Under the pieces are notes generated by a model. It made no database searches, had not been told where the DNA came from, and saw nothing but the letters and a program-made list of their open reading frames with translations. The translations under genes were made by a program, and so were the position numbers. DNA of 18,676 nucleotides. It comes from an uncultured cyanobacterium (lineage in GTDB: Bacteria > Cyanobacteriota > Cyanobacteriia > PCC-6307 > Cyanobiaceae). Below, in pieces: positions 6,693 to 13,122 of the stretch. The stretch is taken from assembly GCA_903921295.1 (NCBI GenBank), contig CAIXOZ010000003.1, positions 1 to 18,676 on the forward strand, read 5' to 3'. The first letter of the stretch is position 1; the number at the start of each line of letters is the position of its first letter.

Positions 6693-6977
6693 ATGTCATC
6701 CCTGCAGCTGCTGCGTGACCAGGCCCTGACGGATGAGGTCCTGCGTCTGGCCCTCGCCGGTGCCTCGGAGGCCGCCGACGTGCAATCCATCGCCCAGCAG
6801 TGTGGCATCCCTCTCAGTGCGGCCGAAGCTCAGCAGTGGCTTGCCGCCGATACCAGCCCGACGGCAGCCTTGAGCCCCGAGGAGTTGAACACCCTCAGCG
6901 AGGGCCTCAGCCTCAGCGATGAAGACCTGGATGCGATGGCAGCCGGTGCGTATCCAGGGGGTGAAGCACTAATCTAA
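6693..6977 (+). CDS. Nif11-type leader peptide / NHLM export substrate with 9-residue core, N3
   Basis: A 94-residue precursor. The leader begins MSSLQLLRDQALTDEVLRLA and continues with DVQSIAQQCGIPLSAAEAQQ (29-48), the Nif11/TIGR03798-like 'IA...GI.LS..E' segment also seen in N1. It ends SLSDEDLDAMAAG (73-85), a typical acidic helix with an AG in place of GG. Predicted cleavage after AG leaves AYPGGEALI (86-94). GEALI is shared with the N1 core. There is no Cys, Ser or Thr in the core; the only side chains obviously open to modification are Tyr87 and Glu91. GAAGG lies 13 nt upstream of ATG 6693, a rather long spacing. It is transcribed away from the FkbM-fusion gene and points towards the GT4 and export genes. 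Confidence 0.85.
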   Translation: MSSLQLLRDQALTDEVLRLALAGASEAADVQSIAQQCGIPLSAAEAQQWLAADTSPTAALSPEELNTLSEGLSLSDEDLDAMAAGAYPGGEALI

Positions 6978-7292
6978 TTCGTCTGATGTTCAGGACAACC
7001 CAATCATTTGATCGGTCGGACTAGATCCTGCTCCAGCATCTTGACCCCTGGCTCATGGCTGACCGATGCACGGCTCCCGTATCTCCCATGGGCCGACAAG
7101 CGCACGAGGGGTGGAGATCCGGCCAGGGCATGCTCAGCTCCCGTTGCTCAGCAGGATTGACCGCCTGGAGTGCCACCACGGCGAGGCTCTCAGGAGCTGA
7201 GCGAGGGACGGGGAGCCAGTGGGCCTGACGCTGAGACGTTGCAGGCCCACTGCGGCAGCATTCACGACAGGGCTTTCCGGAGGGTGACGCCG
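6978..7292 (+). other. Intergenic region between N3 and the GT4 leader ORF
   Basis: These 315 bp start with a short A+T-richer stretch after the N3 stop and contain a strong hairpin (7217-7252). No convincing gene, precursor peptide or TAGG-type promoter was found. It may be the 3' untranslated region of N3 or part of a transcript linking N3 to the GT4 gene. Confidence 0.45.
7217..7252 (+). terminator. Strong hairpin between N3 and GT4
   Basis: CAGTGGGCCTG (7217-7227) and CAGGCCCACTG (7242-7252) form a perfect 11-bp stem. Three further pairs (ACG 7228-7230 with CGT 7237-7239) extend it past a 2-nt bulge, leaving a CTGAGA loop. There is no T-tract after it. It may stabilise or partly terminate the N3 message, as seen for highly expressed precursor genes placed before export genes. 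Confidence 0.5.
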
Positions 7293-7361
7293 ATGGCCAC
7301 CTGCCCATGTCTCACCTTGTTCGCCCACCCCGTCGTCCCTTTCGTTCCCGGCCGTCCATGA
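7293..7361 (+). CDS. 22-codon upstream ORF coupled to the GT4 gene
   Basis: A short ORF begins at ATG 7293 behind GGAGGG (7279-7284, 8-nt spacing), one of the clearest ribosome binding sites in the window. It reads MATCPCLTLF..., is hydrophobic, contains a CPC motif, and stops at TGA 7359-7361, overlapping the ATG of the GT4 gene as ATGA. Most of its third positions are G or C. It could be a regulatory leader peptide or a re-initiation device for GT4, or a genuine small protein. No family is recognised. Confidence 0.45.
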   Translation: MATCPCLTLFAHPVVPFVPGRP

Positions 7362-9127
7362 CCCTGCCCCAGCCCCCCGGTGCCGCCCGCGAGCTGGCGA
7401 TCCTCCTGCGTGGCGGTGACCTGCCAGGCAAGGCGTCCAATTATGGGCGTCTGGTGGCGAACAAAGGTCTGTTCGGCGCTCTGCGCCGCCATGGCGGATA
7501 CGACTCCATCCACTGGCTGCATGGCCGCGGCGGGCATTCCGGGCAGGTGCTGCTTGACCAGCTGAATCAAGCCCTCGGCCCAGGCCTCTGCCGTGATGTC
7601 GTGGCGTCCATGCTGAGCACCCAGCCCGCCGTGCAGGCCGGCACCTTGTTGCACGGATCGGCCTATGTGGGGGCGTCGGCCTGGTTGCGGCGTCATCACA
7701 ACCAGGAGCGTCGATACAGCCTGGTCGGCACCTTTTTCGGCATCGCTGTTGCAGAGATGCGCCATCAGATGCTCGGCTCGCTGTTGACCCCGGTGCATCC
7801 CTGGGATGCGCTGATCTGTTCCTCGCCCTCGGTACAGACCGCAGTACGCAGCATGCTCGACACGATGGGCGCCTATCTGGCGGAACGCACCGGAGCCCAG
7901 CATCTGCCCGTCCCCCAGCTGCCCGTGATCCCGATCGGCGTGGATGCCCCGGCCATGGCCGCCCGCAGCGCCGATCTGCCGGCGCGCCGCAGCCTGCGTG
8001 AGCAGCTGGCCATCAGCGACGAAGCCGTGGCGGTGCTCTGGGTGGGACGTCTGAGCTGGTACGACAAGGCCTTCCCGCAGCCGATGCTGCTGGCACTGCA
8101 GCAGACCGCCGAGCGCAGCACGGTGCCGTTGCACTTCGTGGTGGCGGGCTACTTCCGCGATGGCGAAGCCAACCGTCCACGTTTTGAAGAGGCAGCGCGG
8201 GTTCTGGCGCCGGATGTGACGCTTCACTTCCTCAATGGAAACGACCAGGAGCTGGTGGCGCGCTGCTGGGCAGCGGCCGACATCTTTCTGTCCCTGTCAG
8301 ACACCATTCTGGAAACCTTCGGCCAGGCGCCCGTCGAGGCGATGGCAGCCGGGCTGCCGGTGGTGCTCAGCGACTGGGACGGCTACCGCTCCCTGCTGCG
8401 TCACGGTGAGGAGGGTCTCCTGATCCCAACCCTGGCGGCCCCGGCTGATGGGAACGGTCAGTGGCTGGCGCTGACCCAGGCCATGGGCATGACCGAGCAG
8501 CGGGCCTACGGAGGCAGCGTCGCGCAGGGGGTCGCCGTGCATGTGGGGCAGGCTGCCGAAGCGCTCCAGGCCCTGGTCGCCTCCCAGGAGCTGCGCCGGC
8601 GCCTTGGCGAGGCGGGCCGGCAGCGGGCCTTCCAGAGCTTCGACTGGCCCGTGGTGGTGGCCGCCCACCAGGCCCTGTTCGCTGAGCTGGCTGAACGCCG
8701 TCGCCATGGACAGGCCGAGGGGAAGGCCATCCAGCCGCGACCGGTGCGCCTGCCCCCCCTGGGGAATGATCCCTTCGCCGATTTCGGCAGCTATGCCAGC
8801 GGCCAGCTTCGAGATGAGCAGTGGCTGCGCTGCACCCCCAGGCAACGGGTCCTGGCCGATGGGCCGTTGGAAGCCTGTGCGCTCGATGGGCTCTTGCCGG
8901 GTCTGCGGGGCACGGAACAGGAGAACCGCCAGCTGCTCAGCCAGCTTGCAGCGGCGGGGAGCTGCCGCGTGGCCGACCTGTTGGCCCCGTTTCCGCACCA
9001 GCGCTGGCCATTTCTGCGGATGAGCCTGGTCTGGCTGGCCAAGCTGGGGCGTCTCGACTGGCTGGAGCCCGGGGCTGACCCTGGTCCTGACCCACAGCCC
9101 AACGCTCCCGCCAAGGACGGCCGATGA
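7358..9127 (+). CDS. GT4-type (GT-B fold) glycosyltransferase with C-terminal extension
   Basis: A 589-residue predicted retaining glycosyltransferase. Glycosyl transferase group 1 features include VLWVGRLSWYDKAFPQPMLL (C-terminal Rossmann domain start), LHFVVAGYF, DVTLHFLNG, and ETFGQAPVEAMAAGLPVVLS, which contains the E-x7-E motif (Glu319, Glu327) that contacts the nucleotide-sugar. The GT domain ends near residue 450; about 130 residues follow (including NDPFADFGSYASGQL) that I do not recognise. ATG 7358 is preferred over ATG 7307 because it overlaps the stop of a short ORF with a strong ribosome site. The gene sits between a peptide precursor and the export operon, so it may glycosylate the exported peptide or a related surface product. 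Acceptor unknown. Confidence 0.82.
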   Translation: MTLPQPPGAARELAILLRGGDLPGKASNYGRLVANKGLFGALRRHGGYDSIHWLHGRGGHSGQVLLDQLNQALGPGLCRDVVASMLSTQPAVQAGTLLHGSAYVGASAWLRRHHNQERRYSLVGTFFGIAVAEMRHQMLGSLLTPVHPWDALICSSPSVQTAVRSMLDTMGAYLAERTGAQHLPVPQLPVIPIGVDAPAMAARSADLPARRSLREQLAISDEAVAVLWVGRLSWYDKAFPQPMLLALQQTAERSTVPLHFVVAGYFRDGEANRPRFEEAARVLAPDVTLHFLNGNDQELVARCWAAADIFLSLSDTILETFGQAPVEAMAAGLPVVLSDWDGYRSLLRHGEEGLLIPTLAAPADGNGQWLALTQAMGMTEQRAYGGSVAQGVAVHVGQAAEALQALVASQELRRRLGEAGRQRAFQSFDWPVVVAAHQALFAELAERRRHGQAEGKAIQPRPVRLPPLGNDPFADFGSYASGQLRDEQWLRCTPRQRVLADGPLEACALDGLLPGLRGTEQENRQLLSQLAAAGSCRVADLLAPFPHQRWPFLRMSLVWLAKLGRLDWLEPGADPGPDPQPNAPAKDGR

Positions 9128-9219
9128 GCCCTCTGGCTCCCGTGCTGGCGCAGGTGTGGCTGTCGACCCAATGGCGTGCCCATGGCCACGGCAGCGACAC
9201 TGCCGTGGCCCGCGGCTGA
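9124..9219 (+). CDS. Possible 31-codon ORF coupled to the GT4 stop
   Basis: ATG 9124 overlaps the GT4 stop as ATGA and opens a 31-codon frame beginning MSPLAPVLAQVWLSTQW, ending at TGA 9217-9219, with a strongly GC-rich third position. No homologue is recognised. It contains the hairpin at 9184-9210, so it may only be a chance frame through a transcription-end region. Confidence 0.25.
   Translation: MSPLAPVLAQVWLSTQWRAHGHGSDTAVARG
9184..9210 (+). terminator. Strong hairpin after GT4
   Basis: GGCCACGGCAG (9184-9194) and CTGCCGTGGCC (9200-9210) form a perfect 11-bp stem with a 5-nt loop, 57 bp after the GT4 stop and upstream of the proposed HlyD promoter. The position fits a terminator separating GT4 from the export operon, though no T-tract follows. 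Confidence 0.5.
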
Positions 9220-9237
9220 TCGGCGGGTGGCCGGCTC

Positions 9238-9266
9238 TGGGCAGTCTGGAAGGGCGTTACTAGGCT
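9238..9266 (+). promoter_or_regulatory. Candidate promoter of the export operon
   Basis: TGGGCA (9238-9243), a 17-bp spacer and TAGGCT (9261-9266). The -10 is identical to that proposed for N1. The predicted start near 9273 leaves about 23 nt before the GTG start at 9296, and supports that start over the more upstream ATG 9176. Confidence 0.45.
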
Positions 9267-9295
9267 GCAGTCGGCTGGCTCTCCCTACGCAAGTC

Positions 9296-10903
9296 GTGAC
9301 CTCAGCTGAGAGAGAGCAGCACGATCCGGGCGGCGAGCGGACCGCCCCATCGACCGGTGATGACACCGGAGATCAGACCGCCGCCGCCAGGGCTGCAGAA
9401 CGGTTCCGGATCTTTGAGCGGATCGCCCTCGAACGGCTGCGGGCCGGTGCGGATGTCACCCGACCGGCCCAGCTGCTGCCCTTGCCGATGCGCGTGACGA
9501 CGCTGGTGGCGGCAGCCATCAGCCTGGCGGGATTGCTCTGGGCCTGTCTGGCCGAGGTGCCCGTGCAGGTGAATGGCACGGCGGTGATCGTGCCCGAAAG
9601 CCTGCCCAGTGGACTGAATGCCCCGGTGAGTGGAATCCTGCACTTTCAGGTGGGGGGCAGGAGCGGGGCCAGCCTGCCGGAGACAAAACGCCGCATCAAT
9701 CGTGACCTGAGTCGCTATTGGACCCAACAGGCGATCCGTCTCACCACGGACACGCCGGATGTGTCCAGCATCGAGCGACTGGTGCACATGGCTCTGCAGC
9801 CGCAGAGCGGCATCCCACTGATTCTGGAAGGTGTGGGGCAGGCGCAGCTCACTTATGACCAGCCGCAAGCCACATCCGGCAGGGATGATCGGATGGATCA
9901 CTTCTCCTTCGGCACGATCCTGGCAAGCCTTGAGTCACCCACGGCCCACGTCAGGCTCAATTCAGCGCTGCTGGTCTCGCTGCGCGCTGAACGCCTGGAG
10001 CGCGAGGCCATTCAGCAAGGAAAGCGACGGGCCAGTCAATACAACGCGATGGTTCAACTGCAGGGAGGCCAACGGCAACAGATCGCTGCCGAGCTGCGTA
10101 CACGGTTGTCCCTTCAGGATCGCTACCGGGTGTTGGTGGCTCAGGGTGCCCTGAGCGAGATCGCCATGCTGGACGAAAAGACGCGGCTCAATGCCCTGAG
10201 GGCGCAGCTTCTGACCAGCCATCGCGAGGAAATGAGCACCCGGCTGCTGGGCGAGGATCAGCTCAATGCCTCCGAGAAGGCTGCCCTGGCCAGCAACAGC
10301 ATCCGAAACAGCCTGGAAGATGCCCTGATCGCTTATCTGTCGGACACCCGCCTGTTCATTCCCGAGCCTGGGGCCTACATCCTGGCCGTCAACTTTGAGA
10401 ACGGCAGTCGGGTCAACAAGGGAGATGAGGTTGTGAGCTACACCACCGAACCGCCCAGGCTGCCCCGTGTTGTGCCGCTCTTCCTGACGGCGGCCAGTGC
10501 CCAGCAGGTGGATGAGGGGATGAAGGTTCTGATCACGCCCCGAGGCATCTCCCGGGCGCAGTACGGGGGGATCCCTGGGGTGGTCACCAACGTGGTGCAG
10601 CTGCCTCTGCCCCCGGATGGTGTGCTGGGGGCGGTCGGCAGCCGTTCTCTTGCCACCAGGATTCAGAGCACGATCCCATCGCCCTATCTGGTGCGCGTGC
10701 GGCTGGAGCAGGCCCAGCCGCACTACTGCCGTCAGGCGCTGTCGCGGCGCTGCTATCGCTGGAGCTCGGGCCGCCTGCCTCCCCACCCGGTGCGACTGGC
10801 CACGCTCGCGGACGCGCAGATCACGACCCTCCATCGACGGCCGGTGGAGTTCGTGCTGCCCGCCCTGCGACGGGGCCTCGGCCTGGTGGTGGACAACCGT
10901 TGA
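9296..10903 (+). CDS. HlyD-like membrane fusion protein of an NHLM export system
   Basis: A 535-residue adaptor that should link the inner-membrane ABC transporters to the periplasm or outer membrane. A cytoplasmic N-terminus (residues 1-65, with AAERFRIFERIALERLRAG) precedes one membrane segment, VTTLVAAAISLAGLLWACLA (67-86), and then EVPVQVNGTAVIVPESLPSG and NAPVSGILHF, the first half of the lipoyl/barrel domain. A long helical region follows (about 215-350), then FENGSRVNKGDEVVSY and GMKVLITPRGISRAQYGGIPG in the C-terminal barrel. This matches the NHLM_micro_HlyD (TIGR03794) pattern. GTG 9296 is chosen because the sequence before it reads poorly as protein and overlaps a hairpin and candidate promoter; no ATG is available before the membrane segment other than 9176/9182. 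Its stop overlaps the next start (TTGA). Confidence 0.85.
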   Translation: MTSAEREQHDPGGERTAPSTGDDTGDQTAAARAAERFRIFERIALERLRAGADVTRPAQLLPLPMRVTTLVAAAISLAGLLWACLAEVPVQVNGTAVIVPESLPSGLNAPVSGILHFQVGGRSGASLPETKRRINRDLSRYWTQQAIRLTTDTPDVSSIERLVHMALQPQSGIPLILEGVGQAQLTYDQPQATSGRDDRMDHFSFGTILASLESPTAHVRLNSALLVSLRAERLEREAIQQGKRRASQYNAMVQLQGGQRQQIAAELRTRLSLQDRYRVLVAQGALSEIAMLDEKTRLNALRAQLLTSHREEMSTRLLGEDQLNASEKAALASNSIRNSLEDALIAYLSDTRLFIPEPGAYILAVNFENGSRVNKGDEVVSYTTEPPRLPRVVPLFLTAASAQQVDEGMKVLITPRGISRAQYGGIPGVVTNVVQLPLPPDGVLGAVGSRSLATRIQSTIPSPYLVRVRLEQAQPHYCRQALSRRCYRWSSGRLPPHPVRLATLADAQITTLHRRPVEFVLPALRRGLGLVVDNR

Positions 10904-13122
10904 TCCCCGCTGCCTGGCGACGCACCCACCCACGCAGCCTGTCCAGGCAGCGGGTGCGCACTTCAACCGTGCTGCAATACGAGCTCGTGGAATGCGGCGC
11001 CGCCTCGCTCAAGATCGTGCTGGCCTATTTCGGCAAGGTGCTGTCTCTGGGGATGCTGCGAGACCTCTGCGGCATCAGTCGCGACGGGGTGACGGCATTA
11101 CAGCTCAAACAAGCCGCCCTGAGTCTCGGACTGACGGTGCGAGCCAGGCGGTGCAGCGCCAGTCAGCTCAGAAAGACAGGACGGTTTCCCTGCATCCTGT
11201 TCTGGAACTTCAGCCATTTTCTGGTGCTGGAAGGCTTTGCAGATGACCATGCCTATCTGAGCGATCCAGCATCTGGACGGCGACGTGAAGCCTGGGCTGA
11301 TTTCGAGCAGAATTTCACTGGGGCCGTGCTGGAAATGGAGCCCGGCGATGACTTTGTCCCCGGTGGGGAAGAGCCAGGGCTCTATCGCTGGCTGCCACAG
11401 CTGCTGGCTCCTTACCGCGAGATCCTGCCCTGGTTGCTGCTGGTCTCCCTGACCGGAGCTCTGCCGGAGTTGTTCATCGCCGCTGCCACAAGCCGCTTCA
11501 TCGATGGCTTCCTGGAGGAGGGGCGCGAGAACATCGCCATGGCGGTGATCTGGATCACGACCTTCGCCACTCTGGTGCTGATCGCCCTGCTGAATCTGCA
11601 GAAACTGTTGTTGCGGCTATTGGCCAACAGCCTGCTGAAAAGGATCAGCAGCATGCTGTATTTCGCTCTATTCAGCCTACCTTATCGCTATTTCCTGCAA
11701 CGCCTGCGTGGCGAGCTCGCCTACCGCCTCTCTCTTGGCTTTAGTCTCACCCAGCTGGGTGTCAGTGGGGTGATTGACTTCATCCTGGCCCTCGGTTCGG
11801 GCATGGTGGCCTTGCTGGTGGGCGTGATGATTTCGCCGTTGTTGTCCATATTCACGCTGGCCGTGGCCGGCGGCAACGCCCTGTTGACACTGTGGGCGCG
11901 TGAACGCCGCCAAGGAGAGAACGCCAGGTTGGCCCTGGCTCAGGCGAAATCTGGGGGTGTGGGGATCTACATCCTCCAGAGCATTGAAAGCCTCAAAGCC
12001 AGCGGTCTGGAAAACGAAGCGTTCCGGCAGTGGTCCGCTCTGTTCATCGACAGCCTGGGTCTGGCTCAGCGTCAGTCACTGGCCATCGCACTGCTGGGAG
12101 TGATCAGCACGGCGTCGGGCTTTCTGTTGCGTTGCGGGGTCATCCTGCTGGGCGGGGTGCTGATCATCGTCGGCCGGTTGAGCCTTGGCGAACTGATGGC
12201 CTTCCAGTTCCTCATGGGCCTGATCCAGGCGCCCTTGCAGCAGCTCGCCCTGGTGGCCAACCAGCTGCAGCAGCTCGATGGCGATATGGGGCGCTTCAAC
12301 GATGTGGCCGATGCGCAGACAGACCCGCTGGTACGCAGCTTCGCCCTCCCCGATGCGGCGTCAGAGGGGCGTCGCCTCTCCGGTGCGCTCGAATTGCAGC
12401 AGATCGGTTTCCAGTTCAGTTCTCTGACCCCGATGCTGTTCGCCGGGCTGGACCTCAGTCTGGGATCCGGCCAGCACCTCGCCATCGTCGGCGGAAGCGG
12501 CTCCGGCAAATCCACCCTGTTGCGGCTGATCGCCGGGCTGCAATCCACCACGCAGGGCCGGATCCTGTACGACGGCCGCCCCTGGCTCGACTGGGACGAT
12601 GCCAGTCTGCGCCGTTCGCTGGCTCTGGTGGCCCAGGACGTTTTTCTACTGCCGGCCACCCTCGAGCAGAACCTCACCCTCTGGGACCCCCGCTTCAGTG
12701 CCGCGCAGGTCGTGGCAGCCCTGGAACAGGTGGGTCTGCTGGAGGAACTGGGTGGCGCCTCAGCGTTGGCGATGCCGGTGGGGGAGGGCGGCGCCAATCT
12801 CAGTGGTGGGCAGCGGCAGCGGGTCGAGATCGCCCGGGCCCTGCTGCGGGATCCAGCACTGCTGCTGATGGATGAAGCCACCAGTGCGCTGGATGACCGG
12901 CGTGAAAGCCAGATCCTGGCGGCGGCCAAGCAGACATCGCGCACGCTGATCACGGTCGCCCATCGTCTGAAGGCCGCCATGGTCAGTGATCTGGTGCTGG
13001 TGCTGGATCGGGGTGCCGTGGTGCAACAGGGCCATCCGGACGTCCTGGCCGCCCAGGAAGGACCGTTCCAGGTGTTGCTGGCGGCAGAGCATCTGGCGTC
13101 CGACGCTGCGCTGCTCCGATGA
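10900..13122 (+). CDS. NHLM-type peptidase-containing ABC transporter (C39 peptidase, permease, ATPase)
   Basis: A 740-residue exporter with an N-terminal bacteriocin-processing C39 peptidase. The catalytic residues are all present: Gln26 and Cys32 in VLQYELVECGAA, His106 in FSHFLVLEG, and Asp122 in SDPASG. A transmembrane region of about six helices follows (roughly 165-470), then an ATPase domain with Walker A GGSGSGKST (531-539), signature LSGGQRQR (634-641), Walker B LLLMDEATSALD (Asp658, Glu659) and H-loop VAHRLK. It should cleave Nif11 leaders after GG/AG and export the core, as NHLM_micro_ABC1 (TIGR03796). The start at TTG 10900 overlaps the HlyD stop; a GTG at 10954 is the alternative and would still keep the active-site Gln and Cys. 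Its stop overlaps the next start as ATGA. Confidence 0.92.
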   Translation: MIPAAWRRTHPRSLSRQRVRTSTVLQYELVECGAASLKIVLAYFGKVLSLGMLRDLCGISRDGVTALQLKQAALSLGLTVRARRCSASQLRKTGRFPCILFWNFSHFLVLEGFADDHAYLSDPASGRRREAWADFEQNFTGAVLEMEPGDDFVPGGEEPGLYRWLPQLLAPYREILPWLLLVSLTGALPELFIAAATSRFIDGFLEEGRENIAMAVIWITTFATLVLIALLNLQKLLLRLLANSLLKRISSMLYFALFSLPYRYFLQRLRGELAYRLSLGFSLTQLGVSGVIDFILALGSGMVALLVGVMISPLLSIFTLAVAGGNALLTLWARERRQGENARLALAQAKSGGVGIYILQSIESLKASGLENEAFRQWSALFIDSLGLAQRQSLAIALLGVISTASGFLLRCGVILLGGVLIIVGRLSLGELMAFQFLMGLIQAPLQQLALVANQLQQLDGDMGRFNDVADAQTDPLVRSFALPDAASEGRRLSGALELQQIGFQFSSLTPMLFAGLDLSLGSGQHLAIVGGSGSGKSTLLRLIAGLQSTTQGRILYDGRPWLDWDDASLRRSLALVAQDVFLLPATLEQNLTLWDPRFSAAQVVAALEQVGLLEELGGASALAMPVGEGGANLSGGQRQRVEIARALLRDPALLLMDEATSALDDRRESQILAAAKQTSRTLITVAHRLKAAMVSDLVLVLDRGAVVQQGHPDVLAAQEGPFQVLLAAEHLASDAALLR

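Noticed and set aside
6693..6977. N3 as a spliceotide or azol(in)e precursor
   Set aside because: No radical SAM (PlpX-like) or YcaO gene is visible, and the core lacks Cys, Ser and Thr needed for heterocycles.
9962..10966. 334-codon open frame on the minus strand over the HlyD gene
   Set aside because: Antisense to a recognisable HlyD-like adaptor; composition rich in Gln, His, Arg and Pro typical of a shadow frame.
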